Positions 1 through 10,031 of a stretch of DNA of 64,000 bases are shown piece by piece (the stretch's first letter is position 1; each line of letters begins with the position of its first letter). The notes under the pieces are model-generated. The model searched no databases. It was not told where the DNA came from and worked only from the letters and a program-made list of their open reading frames with translations. The position numbers and the translations under genes are program-made. The stretch is taken from NCBI RefSeq assembly GCF_900239495.1, contig NZ_OENE01000055.1, positions 47,646 through 111,645 on the forward strand, read 5' to 3'. This DNA is from Tenacibaculum finnmarkense genomovar ulcerans. Lineage in GTDB: Bacteria; Bacteroidota; Bacteroidia; Flavobacteriales; Flavobacteriaceae.

Positions 1-13
1 AAAAAGAAATAAA

Positions 14-1693
14 ATGAAATTAAACAAACACAGTAGTAGGTTAACGCAAGACGAATCGCAACCCGCATCGCAAGCAATGTTGTATGCCGTTGGTTTAACT
101 GATCAAGATATGAGCAAAGCCCAAGTTGGTATTGCAAGTACAGGTTATGACGGAAACCCGTGTAATATGCACTTAAATAACTTGGCTGCGGAAGTTAAAA
201 TTGAAACAAAAATTGCTGGTTTAGTAGGCTTAGGTTTTAATACAATTGGTGTTTCTGACGGTATTTCAATGGGAACTTCAGGGATGAATTATTCGTTAGC
301 ATCAAGAGATGTTATTGCCGATTCTATTGAAATTGTGATGAACGCACAAAGTTATGATGCCCTGGTGTCGGTAGTTGGTTGCGATAAAAATATGCCAGGA
401 GCTGTGATTGCAATGTTGCGTTTAAATCGCCCGTCAATTATGATGTATGGCGGTACAATTGCTTCAGGTAATTATAAAGGAAAAAAATTAAATATCGTAT
501 CGGCATTTGAAGCTTTAGGGCAAAAAGTAGCTGGCGAAATTGACGAAGACGAATATAAAGAAATTATAAAAAGAGCTATTCCTGGGGCGGGTGCTTGTGG
601 CGGAATGTACACCGCAAACACCATGGCTTCGGCAATTGAATGTATGGGGTTTACATTGCCTTATAACTCGTCAATTCCTGCGGAAAATCCTAATAAATTA
701 TCCGAAGCTGAAAGAACCGCTCTGGCGATTAAAAATTTATTGATTTTAGATTTAAAACCTTTGGATATTATCTCTAAAAAATCCATAGAAAATGCTATTG
801 CGCTTGTAAATGCTTTGGGAGGATCAACCAATGCGGTATTGCACTTTTTAGCAATTGCCCATGCTGCGGATATTGATTTTACCTTAGAAGATTTTCAAAA
901 AGTAAGCGATAGAACACCATTAATTGCCGATTTAAAACCTTCAGGGAAATATTTAATGGAAGATGTTCATTCGGTAGGAGGAACGCCTGCGGTGATGAAA
1001 TATTTATTAGATAACGGCTATTTACATGGCGATTGTTTGACGGTAACAGGAAAAACATTAGCCGAAAATTTAGCCGATGTTACCCCAATGGAATTTGAGG
1101 AGCAAGATGTAATTCATCCAACCGATAAAGCTTTAAAAACATCTGGAAATATTCAAATAATTTACGGGAATTTAGCTTCCGAAGGTGCTGTGGCTAAAAT
1201 TTCAGGAAACGAAGGTTTGCTTTTTGAAGGAAAAGCGGTTGTTTATAATAGCGAACAAGAAGCAAATACAGGAATATCAAACGGAGAAGTTGAAAGAGGC
1301 GATGTTGTTGTTATTCGATATGTAGGACCAAAAGGAGGACCAGGAATGCCTGAAATGTTAAAGCCAACCTCACTTATTATGGGAGCAGGTTTAGGAAAAT
1401 CGGTTGCATTAATTACCGACGGTCGTTTTTCAGGAGGAACACATGGTTTTGTAGTAGGGCATATAACACCCGAAGCGCAATCAGGAGGAAATATCGCACT
1501 TTTAAAAACAGGTGATAAAATTAAAATTAGTGCCGAAGATAACTCAATAAATGTTTTACTTTCTGATCAAGAATTAGCAGAAAGAAGAAAAAATTGGGTT
1601 GCTCCAGAATTAAAGCATAAAAAAGGAATTTTATATAAATACGCAAAAACAGTAGCTTCAGCATCAAAAGGATGTGTTACTGATGCATTTTAA
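14..1693 (+). CDS. ilvD: Dihydroxy-acid dehydratase
   Basis: Dehydrates 2,3-dihydroxy-isovalerate and 2,3-dihydroxy-3-methylvalerate to the 2-oxo acids, the third common step of valine and isoleucine synthesis, in the cytosol. The 559 residues match the usual family length. Three cysteines expected to hold the Fe-S cluster are visible: Cys50 (DGNPC), Cys123 (GCDKNMPG) and Cys195 (GAGACGG). The C-terminal half carries the family sequence [14 protein letters not shown]. It is the first gene of ilvDBNCA with only 11 bases to ilvB. The ATG is the first in frame, but only 13 bases of upstream sequence are in the window, so the promoter or any attenuator cannot be judged. Confidence 0.97.
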   Translation: MKLNKHSSRLTQDESQPASQAMLYAVGLTDQDMSKAQVGIASTGYDGNPCNMHLNNLAAEVKIETKIAGLVGLGFNTIGVSDGISMGTSGMNYSLASRDVIADSIEIVMNAQSYDALVSVVGCDKNMPGAVIAMLRLNRPSIMMYGGTIASGNYKGKKLNIVSAFEALGQKVAGEIDEDEYKEIIKRAIPGAGACGGMYTANTMASAIECMGFTLPYNSSIPAENPNKLSEAERTALAIKNLLILDLKPLDIISKKSIENAIALVNALGGSTNAVLHFLAIAHAADIDFTLEDFQKVSDRTPLIADLKPSGKYLMEDVHSVGGTPAVMKYLLDNGYLHGDCLTVTGKTLAENLADVTPMEFEEQDVIHPTDKALKTSGNIQIIYGNLASEGAVAKISGNEGLLFEGKAVVYNSEQEANTGISNGEVERGDVVVIRYVGPKGGPGMPEMLKPTSLIMGAGLGKSVALITDGRFSGGTHGFVVGHITPEAQSGGNIALLKTGDKIKISAEDNSINVLLSDQELAERRKNWVAPELKHKKGILYKYAKTVASASKGCVTDAF

Positions 1694-1704
1694 TAACTGA
1701 AATT

Positions 1705-3438
1705 ATGAACACAAACACACAAACACAACCTAAAACAGTTTCAGATCAAAAAGTACATATTTCAGGGGCAGAAGCTGTTGTAAAATGTTTATTAGCAGAA
1801 GGAGCAGATTTAATTTATGGGTATCCTGGTGGCGCAATTATGCCAGTTTATGACGAATTATATAAGTATCAAGATAAAATAAACCACGTTTTAACACGTC
1901 ATGAACAAGGAGCAACACATGCCGCACAAGGGTTTTCCAGAGCAACAGGTAAAGTAGGAGTGGCGCTAGCAACTTCAGGGCCGGGGGCTACCAATTTAAT
2001 TACAGGAATTGCCGATGCGCAAATAGATTCTACGCCAATGGTTTGCGTAACCGGGCAAGTAGCATCACATTTATTGGGTTCTGATGCTTTTCAGGAAACT
2101 GATATTGTTGGTATTTCAACGCCTGTAACCAAGTGGAATTATCAAATTACAAAAGCTTCGGAAATTCCTGAAGTTTTTGCAAAGGCTTTTTATATCGCTA
2201 AATCGGGGCGTCCAGGACCAGTTTTAATTGATATTACTAAAGATGCTCAGTTTGAAATGTTTGATTTTGAATACAAAAAATGTACTTCGGTACGTAGTTA
2301 TAAAGCAAAACCAGCTGTTGAATTAACGCAAGTTCAAGAAGCAGCTAAACTAATTAATTCGGCTAAAAAACCTTTAATCGTTTTTGGGCAAGGGGTTATT
2401 TTAGGAGAAGCTGAACAAGAATTTAAAGATTTTATCGAAAAAGCAAATATTCCTTCAGCTTGGACAATTTTAGGGTTATCGGCATTGCCTACCGATCACC
2501 AACTAAATGTTGGAATGGTTGGAATGCACGGAAATTATGCACCCAATAAATTAACCAACCAATGCGATGTTTTAATTGCCGTAGGAATGCGTTTTGACGA
2601 CCGTGTTACTGGAAATTTAGCTAAATATGCAAAGCAGGCAAAGGTTATTCATTTTGAAATAGACCCAGCCGAAATCGATAAAAATGTAAAAGCTGATGTC
2701 GCTGTTTTAGGTGATGTTAAAGAAACTTTAGCAGCACTTTTACCGCTAGTCAATAAGAGTAATCATGATAAATGGCTAGAAGAATTCACCAAATTAGAAG
2801 CTATTGAATATGATAAAGTAAAGAAAGAAGATTTATTTCCTTCGAAAGATGGTTTAACTATGGCGGAGGTTTTAAAAGAGATCAATATCGCTTCAGGTGG
2901 TGATGCAATTATTGTTTCCGATGTTGGGCAGCACCAAATGTTCACCTGTCGTTATGCGAAATTTAACAAAACAAAAAGTAATATTACCTCTGGCGGATTA
3001 GGAACTATGGGCTTTGCCTTACCTGCTGCAATTGGAGCAAAAATGGGAGCTCCTGAAAGAGAGGTTGTAATGATTGCTGGTGATGGTGGTTTTCAAATGA
3101 CCATTCAAGAATTAGGGACTATTTTACAAAATAAAACAGCGGTGAAAATTGTGGTGCTTAACAACGAATTTCTAGGAATGGTTCGCCAATGGCAACAACT
3201 ATTTTTTGATAAAAGATACGCATCTACAGAAATGACAAATCCTGATTTTGTGGCAATAGCAAAAGGATATAGCATCGATGCGAAAAGAGTTAGCAAAAGA
3301 GAAGATTTAGCAAGCACGGTTAAAGAAATGATGGCGTCAAAAGATGCTTATTTTTTAGAGGTTTGTGTTGAAAAAGAAAATAATGTGTTTCCTATGATCG
3401 AAACAGGAGCATCAGTTTCAGATATAAGATTATCATAA
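1705..3438 (+). CDS. ilvB: Acetolactate synthase, large catalytic subunit
   Basis: Thiamine-diphosphate enzyme that condenses pyruvate with pyruvate or 2-oxobutyrate, the first committed step to valine, leucine and isoleucine. The 577 residues show the three expected domains: N-terminal Pyr domain with the activating Glu67 (RHEQGA), a central FAD-binding domain (about 200-340), and the C-terminal PP domain with the ThDP motif GDGG at about 459-462 followed by NNEFLGMVRQWQ. It lies between ilvD and its regulatory subunit ilvN (21-base gap), so holoenzyme subunits are made from one transcript. Biosynthetic AHAS is preferred over catabolic AlsS because of the adjacent ilvN and the FAD-type middle domain. 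Confidence 0.97.
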   Translation: MNTNTQTQPKTVSDQKVHISGAEAVVKCLLAEGADLIYGYPGGAIMPVYDELYKYQDKINHVLTRHEQGATHAAQGFSRATGKVGVALATSGPGATNLITGIADAQIDSTPMVCVTGQVASHLLGSDAFQETDIVGISTPVTKWNYQITKASEIPEVFAKAFYIAKSGRPGPVLIDITKDAQFEMFDFEYKKCTSVRSYKAKPAVELTQVQEAAKLINSAKKPLIVFGQGVILGEAEQEFKDFIEKANIPSAWTILGLSALPTDHQLNVGMVGMHGNYAPNKLTNQCDVLIAVGMRFDDRVTGNLAKYAKQAKVIHFEIDPAEIDKNVKADVAVLGDVKETLAALLPLVNKSNHDKWLEEFTKLEAIEYDKVKKEDLFPSKDGLTMAEVLKEINIASGGDAIIVSDVGQHQMFTCRYAKFNKTKSNITSGGLGTMGFALPAAIGAKMGAPEREVVMIAGDGGFQMTIQELGTILQNKTAVKIVVLNNEFLGMVRQWQQLFFDKRYASTEMTNPDFVAIAKGYSIDAKRVSKREDLASTVKEMMASKDAYFLEVCVEKENNVFPMIETGASVSDIRLS

Positions 3439-3459
3439 AATATCGTAATTATAGAAAAC

Positions 3460-3978
3460 ATGGAAAATAAACAAACATATACCGTTTCTGTTTATACAGA
3501 AAATAATGTAGGATTGTTGAATAGAGTTTCAGGAATCTTTTTAAGACGAAATATCAATATTGAAAGCATGAATATTTCTAAATCAGAAATAAAAAGTGTT
3601 TCAAGAATTACACTGCTTGTAAAAGTATCCGAAGAACAAATTAAAAAAATTATCGGGCAAATTGAAAAACAAGTTGAGGTTATTAAGGCGTATTATCATA
3701 CCGATGAAAATACGATTTATCAAGAATCTTGTCTGTTTAAATTAAGCTCTAAATCGTTGCTTGAAAATGATGAAATTCAAACAATCATAAATAGTAGTAA
3801 ATCGAGAGTTATCAATATTAATAAAGATTTTTTTGTGCTTGAAAAATCAGGAACAAAACAAGAAATTGAAGCCTTATATCATACTTTAGATAAACATGGA
3901 ATTATGCAATTTGTACGTTCAGGGCGTATTGCAATTACCAAGGATGAAATGAAAATTTCAACTTTATTAGTAGATTAA
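3460..3978 (+). CDS. ilvN: Acetolactate synthase, small regulatory subunit
   Basis: Regulatory subunit that activates IlvB and confers feedback inhibition by valine. The 172 residues have an N-terminal ACT domain (about 5-80, beginning YTVSVYTENNVGLLNRVSGI) and the C-terminal ALS_ss_C domain ending in GRIAITKDEMKIS. The length matches the usual 160-180 residues. It follows ilvB at a 21-base gap and precedes ilvC by 33 bases. The valine site in such subunits lies in the ACT loop; I cannot tell from sequence alone how sensitive this enzyme is. Confidence 0.96.
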   Translation: MENKQTYTVSVYTENNVGLLNRVSGIFLRRNINIESMNISKSEIKSVSRITLLVKVSEEQIKKIIGQIEKQVEVIKAYYHTDENTIYQESCLFKLSSKSLLENDEIQTIINSSKSRVININKDFFVLEKSGTKQEIEALYHTLDKHGIMQFVRSGRIAITKDEMKISTLLVD

Positions 3979-4011
3979 TTCATAAAATAACAACACCAAA
4001 CAACTATAAAA

Positions 4012-5529
4012 ATGGCAACAAATTATTTCAATACATTATCATTAGCAGGAAAATTAGAACAATTAGCAAAATGCAGATTTATGGAAGCTTCAGAATTTTC
4101 TGAGGGTGTAAAAGCATTAGAAGGAAAAAAAGTAGTTATTATCGGTTGTGGAGCGCAGGGGTTAAACCAAGGGTTAAACATGAGAGATTCAGGTTTGGAT
4201 GTTTCTTACGCGTTACGTAGCGCCGCAATTCAAGAAAAAAGAGCTTCTTTTAAAAATGCCTCTGAAAATAATTTTACGGTAGATACTTTTGAAGCCTTAA
4301 TTCCTACTGCCGATTTAGTCTTAAATTTAACACCCGATAAACAACATACTAGAGTTGTAAATACGGTGATGCCTTTGATGAAAAAAGGAGCTACCTTATC
4401 GTATTCGCACGGTTTTAATATCGTAGAAGAAGGAATGCAAGTCCGTGAAGATTTAACCGTGATTATGGTGGCACCAAAATGCCCTGGAACAGAAGTTCGA
4501 GAAGAATATAAAAGAGGTTTCGGAGTACCAACTTTAATTGCAGTTCACCCAGAAAATGACCCTGAAAATAAAGGATGGGCACAAGCAAAAGCATACGCAG
4601 TGGCAACGGGAGGACACAAAGCAGGAGTTTTAGAGTCATCATTTGTAGCTGAGGTAAAGTCAGATTTAATGGGCGAACAAACCATTTTATGTGGTGTTTT
4701 ACAAACGGCTTCTATTTTATCTTTTGATAGCATGATTGAAAAAGGAATCGAACCTAGATACGCCTCTAAATTAATTCAATACGGTTGGGAAGTGATTACC
4801 GAAGCTCTAAAACATGGAGGAATTACCAACATGATGGATCGTTTATCGAACCCTGCAAAAATTAAAGCTTTTGAAATTTCAGAAGAGTTAAAAACAATTA
4901 TGGCACCGTTGTTTGTAAAGCATATGGACGATATTATGTCGGGGCATTTTTCTAAAACAATGATGGAAGACTGGGCAAATGACGATGTAAATTTATTGTC
5001 TTGGAGAGCTGAAACAGGTGAAACATCTTTTGAAAAAACAGCAGCTACATCTGCAGAAATTAGCGATCAAGAATTTTTTGACCACGGAACTTTAATGGTT
5101 GCCTTTGTAAGAGCAGGAGTAGAGTTAGCTTACGACAACATGGTAGCGTCAGGAATTAAAGCAGAATCGGCATATTATGAATCGTTACATGAATTGCCTT
5201 TAATTGCAAACACGGTTGCTAGAAAAAAATTATACGAAATGAACCGTATTATTTCTGATACTGCTGAATATGGTTGTTATTTATTTGACCACGCCGCAAA
5301 ACCATTATTAGTTGATTTTATGAAAACTGTTGATACGAATATTATCGGTAAAGCGTTTAAAAATTCAGCGACAAATTCGAACGAAGTCGATAATTTAGCG
5401 TTAATCGCTGTAAATACGGCAATTCAAAATCACCCGATTGAAGCAATTGGTAAAACATTAAGAGCGTCAATGACGGCAATGAAAACAATAACTCAAGAAC
5501 AAGAAAAAGAAGCCGTAGTTTTTCATTAA
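4012..5529 (+). CDS. ilvC: Ketol-acid reductoisomerase (class II, long form)
   Basis: Isomerises and reduces acetolactate and acetohydroxybutyrate with NADPH and Mg2+. The Rossmann motif GCGAQG is at residues 45-50 and the catalytic region includes [16 protein letters not shown]. At 505 residues it is the long class II form, with a duplicated knotted C-terminal domain as in E. coli (about 490 residues), not the roughly 330-residue class I form of most bacteria. It sits between ilvN and ilvA, with four bases to the ilvA start, suggesting coupled translation. Confidence 0.97.
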   Translation: MATNYFNTLSLAGKLEQLAKCRFMEASEFSEGVKALEGKKVVIIGCGAQGLNQGLNMRDSGLDVSYALRSAAIQEKRASFKNASENNFTVDTFEALIPTADLVLNLTPDKQHTRVVNTVMPLMKKGATLSYSHGFNIVEEGMQVREDLTVIMVAPKCPGTEVREEYKRGFGVPTLIAVHPENDPENKGWAQAKAYAVATGGHKAGVLESSFVAEVKSDLMGEQTILCGVLQTASILSFDSMIEKGIEPRYASKLIQYGWEVITEALKHGGITNMMDRLSNPAKIKAFEISEELKTIMAPLFVKHMDDIMSGHFSKTMMEDWANDDVNLLSWRAETGETSFEKTAATSAEISDQEFFDHGTLMVAFVRAGVELAYDNMVASGIKAESAYYESLHELPLIANTVARKKLYEMNRIISDTAEYGCYLFDHAAKPLLVDFMKTVDTNIIGKAFKNSATNSNEVDNLALIAVNTAIQNHPIEAIGKTLRASMTAMKTITQEQEKEAVVFH

Positions 5530-5533
5530 AAAT

Positions 5534-6796
5534 ATGCAAACACAAACTATATATTCACCAACAATAAAAGCGGTAAGAGAGGCTGTAGCTACACTAAAAG
5601 GTGTGGCTATAGAAACTCCGCTATTAAATAATTATATTTATTCCGAAAAATATAACGCAAACATTTTCTTAAAAAGAGAGGATTTACAACAGGTAAGATC
5701 GTACAAAATTAGAGGCGCTTACAATAAAATGAACTCGGTAACACAAGCCCAACGAGCAAACGGAATTGTTTGTGCAAGTGCGGGAAACCATGCGCAAGGA
5801 GTTGCTTTTGCGTGTAAAAAACTTCAAATTCACGGTACAATTGTAATGCCAGCACCTACGCCAAAGCAAAAAGTAGCGCAGGTAAAAATGTTTGGTGGCG
5901 ATTATGTTGATATTCAATTATCGGGCGATACGTTTGACGATGCTTATAAATATGCAAAAAACATTTGCGATACTTTAGAAAAAACATTTGTGCATCCTTT
6001 TGATGATCAAAAAATTATTGAAGGACAGGCAACCGTTGGTTTAGAAATTATCGAGCAATCTAAAGAAATTATTGATTACGTATTTGTTCCCGTAGGCGGT
6101 GGAGGCTTGGCCTCTGGGGTGTCGAGTATTTTTAAATTATTATCACCAACAACCAAAGTAATCGGCGTAGAACCAGCAGGAGCAGCGTCTATGAAAACTT
6201 CGATTGAGGCAAATAAAAATATAAAATTAGCTAAAATTGATAAGTTTATCGATGGCGCGGCAGTACAGCAAGTAGGAAATTTAACCTTCGATATCTGTAA
6301 AGAAAATTTACACGATATGATAACCGTTCCTGAAGGAAAAGTATGTCAAACAATTTTAGATTTATACAATAGAGAAGCCATTGTGGTAGAACCTGCAGGC
6401 GCTTTAACCATAACAGCATTAGATTTTTTTGCCGAAGAAATTAAAGGTAAAAACGTTGTTTGTGTAATTAGCGGAAGTAATAACGATATTGCTAGAACCG
6501 CCGAAATTAAAGAACGTGCCTTATTATATAGCGAATTAAAACATTATTTTATCATCCGATTTCCGCAAAGAGCAGGCGCGTTAAAAGATTTTTTAATGGA
6601 TGTTTTAGGTAAAAATGATGACATTACTTTTTTCGAATATTCCAAAAAATCGAGTAAAGAAAATGCACCAGCCGTGGTTGGAATTGAATTGGTAAAAAAA
6701 GAAGATTTAGCGCCTTTAATTGCAAGAATGAAAGCGCTTAATTTTTATGGAGAATATTTAAACGATAAACCTAATTTATTTGAGTTTTTGGTTTAA
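5534..6796 (+). CDS. ilvA: Threonine ammonia-lyase (biosynthetic type, one regulatory domain)
   Basis: PLP enzyme that deaminates threonine to 2-oxobutyrate, the entry to isoleucine. PLP lysine Lys58 (VRSYKIRGAY), the phosphate-binding region SAGNHAQG (82-89) and the glycine-rich loop PVGGGGLASG are all present. Residues from about 325 form one ACT-like regulatory domain. With 420 residues it is shorter than E. coli IlvA (514, two ACT domains) but longer than the catabolic TdcB type with no such domain. Its place as the last gene of the ilv operon supports a biosynthetic role. A family C repeat begins 20 bases after the stop. Confidence 0.95.
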   Translation: MQTQTIYSPTIKAVREAVATLKGVAIETPLLNNYIYSEKYNANIFLKREDLQQVRSYKIRGAYNKMNSVTQAQRANGIVCASAGNHAQGVAFACKKLQIHGTIVMPAPTPKQKVAQVKMFGGDYVDIQLSGDTFDDAYKYAKNICDTLEKTFVHPFDDQKIIEGQATVGLEIIEQSKEIIDYVFVPVGGGGLASGVSSIFKLLSPTTKVIGVEPAGAASMKTSIEANKNIKLAKIDKFIDGAAVQQVGNLTFDICKENLHDMITVPEGKVCQTILDLYNREAIVVEPAGALTITALDFFAEEIKGKNVVCVISGSNNDIARTAEIKERALLYSELKHYFIIRFPQRAGALKDFLMDVLGKNDDITFFEYSKKSSKENAPAVVGIELVKKEDLAPLIARMKALNFYGEYLNDKPNLFEFLV

Positions 6797-6816
6797 TTAA
6801 GCTATTTAAAATTATT

Positions 6817-6971
6817 AGAGCCGTTTAAATTTTAAAGAAAGTGTTTTTTAAAAGAGATAAACGTTATGCTGAATTATTTCAGTATCACATCAACAGGAGA
6901 ACTACGGTAAATCAGGATGCGATTCCTTGTTTTTTTGTCTTATTTTTTTAGATGAAATTTAAACAGGCTCT
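6817..6971 (+). repeat. Family C repeat, full copy (C1), MITE-like
   Basis: The element is about 155 bp and is bounded by inverted ends: AGAGCCGTTTAAATTT (6817-6832) on the left and AAATTTAAACAGGCTCT (6955-6971) on the right. Inside are a small palindrome near 6865-6884 (ATGCTGAATTATTTCAG) and the motif AAATCAGGATGCG seen in other copies. It has no coding potential and fills most of the 252-base gap between the converging ilvA and aminotransferase genes. Similar segments occur at seven other places in the window. Confidence 0.8.
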
Positions 6972-7048
6972 TAATTATAATCGCAATTTTTTTATCTTTT
7001 TTAGAGTGAAATCTATGAAGAATAAAAGAAATTGCGATTTTTTTCAGC

Positions 7049-8227
7049 TTAAAGATTATTCAATTCATTTAAAATTAAATCACATCCTTCTTTAATTTCA
7101 TCATCTGAAATAGTTAATGGAGGAGTGATTCTTATAGCGCTTCCTTCAAAAAGTAGCCAGAATAAAATCAGCCCTTTATCTAAGCAATTCAAAATTATTT
7201 TTGAGGCAATTTCAGGCGATTCTACTACTAAAGCAAGCATTAAACCTCTTCCTCGAATTTCTTTAATAGCCTTATGGTTTTTAAATTTATCCCTAATAAT
7301 CGCTTCTTTTCGTAGGGATTCTTTAATAAGATTTGACGATGTAATTTCGTCAACAGTTGCCAAAGCAGCACTTGCAATTACAGGATGCCCACCAAAAGTA
7401 GTAATATGTCCTAATTTAGGGTTTTCTTTTAAGCAATTCATTACATCAAAAGAAGCAATAAACGCACCAATTGGCATACCGCCACCTAAGCCTTTTCCTG
7501 TAATAATAATATCAGGAATAACATTGTAATTTTCAAATCCCCAAAATTTTCCTGTACGTCCAACACCTGTTTGAATTTCATCTAAAATTAATAAAGCGCC
7601 AACCTCTTCGCAGCGTTTTTTTACTTTTGATAAATAATCATTTTTAGGTTCGATAAAACCAGCTCCACCTTGGATGGTTTCTAAAATAACGCCTGCTGTT
7701 TTTGTGGTAATTTTATCTAAATCGATTTCATTATTAAATTCGATAAACTTTACACCAGGAATTAAAGGACGAAATGCTCGGTTTTGAGCTTCGGCTCCGC
7801 AAACGCTCATTGCGCCTTGGGTGTTTCCGTGATACCCGTTTTTAGCGGCAATAATTTCAGCCCTTGCCGTAAAGCGTTTTACTAATTTTAAAGCGCCTTC
7901 GGTTGCTTCTGTTCCTGAATTTACCAAGTAAACTGACGATAAATTTTCAGGCAATGTTTTTGCTAAAGTCTTGCATAAATCTAATTGTGGTTGCTGAATA
8001 AACTCGCCATAAACCATAACGTGGGTATAAGAATCGAGCTGTTTTTTAATAGCTTCGGTAACTTTTGGATGATTATGCCCGAGGCTATTTGCCGAAACTC
8101 CAGCTACGAAATCGAGCATTTTTTTGCCCTTTTTATCGTAGATATAGCTTCCGTTTGCGTGAGAAATTTCAATAGCTAAAGGATGTGGTGTTGTTTGTCC
8201 TTGGTATTTTAAAAAATCGTTTTTCAT
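7049..8227 (-). CDS. Class III PLP aminotransferase (acetylornithine/4-aminobutyrate-like)
   Basis: Fold-type I aminotransferase of 392 residues. PLP lysine is Lys245 (IITGKGLGGG), the pyridine-nitrogen aspartate is in LDEIQTGVGRTG (about 216), and NSGTEATEGALK (about 103-114) binds the PLP phosphate. Substrate cannot be read from sequence: acetylornithine, 4-aminobutyrate or another omega-amino acid are all possible, and no arg genes are nearby. It starts 10 bases after the OstA-like gene stop, so the two form an operon, an arrangement I recall as common in flavobacteria. Confidence 0.9.
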   Translation of the reverse strand: MKNDFLKYQGQTTPHPLAIEISHANGSYIYDKKGKKMLDFVAGVSANSLGHNHPKVTEAIKKQLDSYTHVMVYGEFIQQPQLDLCKTLAKTLPENLSSVYLVNSGTEATEGALKLVKRFTARAEIIAAKNGYHGNTQGAMSVCGAEAQNRAFRPLIPGVKFIEFNNEIDLDKITTKTAGVILETIQGGAGFIEPKNDYLSKVKKRCEEVGALLILDEIQTGVGRTGKFWGFENYNVIPDIIITGKGLGGGMPIGAFIASFDVMNCLKENPKLGHITTFGGHPVIASAALATVDEITSSNLIKESLRKEAIIRDKFKNHKAIKEIRGRGLMLALVVESPEIASKIILNCLDKGLILFWLLFEGSAIRITPPLTISDDEIKEGCDLILNELNNL

Positions 8228-8237
8228 CTTTATACGG

Positions 8238-9878
8238 CTATTTAATTTTTCTTAAAAGTTGTTTTCTAGGCGCACTTTTTTTGAATTGTGCTTTTAAATA
8301 CTGTTTTTTTACCTTTTTTACAGCGGTATCATTTTTGATGATTTTTTTTATAGAAGTCAAGGGTTTTTTATCTTTTTTGAAAAGATCATCAACGCTTAAA
8401 GGTTGCTCATCGCTACGCCAAATAAAGCCTCTGAATTTTTTTTCTTCGGATGGGAATTCAGAGGGAGGAAATGTTTTTCCTTCGGATAATTTAAAATATT
8501 TCGTTTCTATAATTTCATTTTCAGCAAAGGTAAATTCAATATCGCTGGCAATTTCTTTGGTAACGGTTTCTAATTTTTTGGTGTTTTCGTTTCTGTTATA
8601 ATACAACGATTCGGCATTTCCTTTTACAAGCATGGTTTTTAACTTGCTTTTTTCAAATTTACCGTAAATATTTCGTCCTTTTATCTGATTAAAATCATCT
8701 TCAGATAACGAGTCTTTTTGAATCATAAAAGCATTTTTTAAAACTTTCAAAGAATCTAATTTATTGGTGACAGTATTGTTTTTTAACTGAATACTATCGC
8801 CTGTAATTTGATTTTTTCCAGACCATAAAATAGGGTTTTTAAACATTCTGGTAAGCCCTGAAACTTGGCTTGTATGAATAGAATCACATTTTCCTTGCAA
8901 GTCTGATTTGAAAATTTTGACATTGTTAAAAATTCGAATAATTCTTTTATTAGTTTTACCTGTTAATAAAATTTTATCACCAGCAACATACATTGAATCT
9001 TTATCAATAGCGGTAATAGCCACGGCTTTATCAATAATAAAAAGCGAATCTTTTTTTTCATATAATTCGGCATAATTACCTTTGGTTACCATTTTTTGAA
9101 CTGTGTCAATTACCTTGATATTATTTGTTGCCGAGGCAAAACCTTGGCGTTTATCATAGTATAAACTATCGGCAGAAATGGTGCGTTCTTTTAAAAATAG
9201 CTTGGCATTTTTTACAAAATAAGCCACATCAGTATTGGTGTTGTAAAAACCACGTTCACAATAAACTTTGGTGCTATCTTTTAAATTTGTAATGGTGCTC
9301 TTACCGTATAAATAAGCTAAATGTGAGTTGGTATAATAATCTAAATGCTCAGATTCTAGCTTGTTTTGAGGGTTTACAACGCTAACTTTTGATTTGGCGG
9401 TAAACTTTTTCTCTTTTAAAAAATACGTTCCTCGGATGCTTTTTAGTACGTTTTTTTTGTCGCGAATTGTACCTCCGCTAGGATAATATAAAAGTTGATT
9501 TTTTCTATCAAAATGAAGTGTATCGGTACTTAGCTTCATTTCTTTATCGTTAATTTCAACATTTCCCCAAGAGGTTGCTTTTTTAGTGTTTCCGTTATAA
9601 AGTACAAAATCACTGTATTGAATAATACTATCGCCTTGTTCAATAACAACTTCTCCTAAGGCTTTAAAAATATTTTCTTTTTGATAAAGCAAGGCTCTTT
9701 TACATTCGAGGGTAGCTCCTTCGTGTGCCATTTTTACATTACCTATAAGAATGGTGGCATCAGGATATTTTTCTTGATCGGTGGTACTTAACTGTGTAGA
9801 AAGTATCTTGATTTTTTTTGCTTGAGAAAAACTAGCTATTGATATAATTAAAAAACTGAAAAGAAATAACTTTTTCAA
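8238..9878 (-). CDS. OstA/LptA-like exported envelope protein
   Basis: Exported protein of 546 residues with an N-terminal signal peptide (KKLFLFSFLIISIASFSQA). The body is a long run of short beta-strand repeats typical of the OstA-like fold used by LptA and the LptD N-terminus to carry lipopolysaccharide across the periplasm (for example ALGEVVIEQGDSIIQYSDFV). The C-terminus is lysine-rich. LptA itself is about 185 residues, so this is a Bacteroidota-specific longer relative with a likely but unproven role in LPS transport. Upstream, a possible -7 box TATTTTTG lies on the minus strand at 9906-9899. It leads the operon with the aminotransferase. Confidence 0.85.
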   Translation of the reverse strand: MKKLFLFSFLIISIASFSQAKKIKILSTQLSTTDQEKYPDATILIGNVKMAHEGATLECKRALLYQKENIFKALGEVVIEQGDSIIQYSDFVLYNGNTKKATSWGNVEINDKEMKLSTDTLHFDRKNQLLYYPSGGTIRDKKNVLKSIRGTYFLKEKKFTAKSKVSVVNPQNKLESEHLDYYTNSHLAYLYGKSTITNLKDSTKVYCERGFYNTNTDVAYFVKNAKLFLKERTISADSLYYDKRQGFASATNNIKVIDTVQKMVTKGNYAELYEKKDSLFIIDKAVAITAIDKDSMYVAGDKILLTGKTNKRIIRIFNNVKIFKSDLQGKCDSIHTSQVSGLTRMFKNPILWSGKNQITGDSIQLKNNTVTNKLDSLKVLKNAFMIQKDSLSEDDFNQIKGRNIYGKFEKSKLKTMLVKGNAESLYYNRNENTKKLETVTKEIASDIEFTFAENEIIETKYFKLSEGKTFPPSEFPSEEKKFRGFIWRSDEQPLSVDDLFKKDKKPLTSIKKIIKNDTAVKKVKKQYLKAQFKKSAPRKQLLRKIK

Positions 9879-9998
9879 ATGAATACGATTTTAGATAGCA
9901 AAAATAATGAAAACAAGGCGCTATATTTCTTAATAAATCAATAAAATTATGGAATAAAATTATTCGAAAAAAAACGGAGCAAGCTTCTATTTAAAGGT

Positions 9999-10006
9999 TA
10001 ATTTTG
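9999..10006 (+). promoter_or_regulatory. -7 box of the decarboxylase promoter
   Basis: TAATTTTG matches the Bacteroidota TAnnTTTG element and lies 26 bases before the decarboxylase ATG. I see no good TTTG -33 box at the usual distance, so this is a moderate call. Confidence 0.5.
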
Positions 10007-10031
10007 CGGAAATAATAAAAAATATACATTT

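Noticed and set aside
5534..6796. Catabolic threonine dehydratase (TdcB type)
   Set aside because: The C-terminal ACT-like domain and position in the ilv operon indicate the biosynthetic enzyme.
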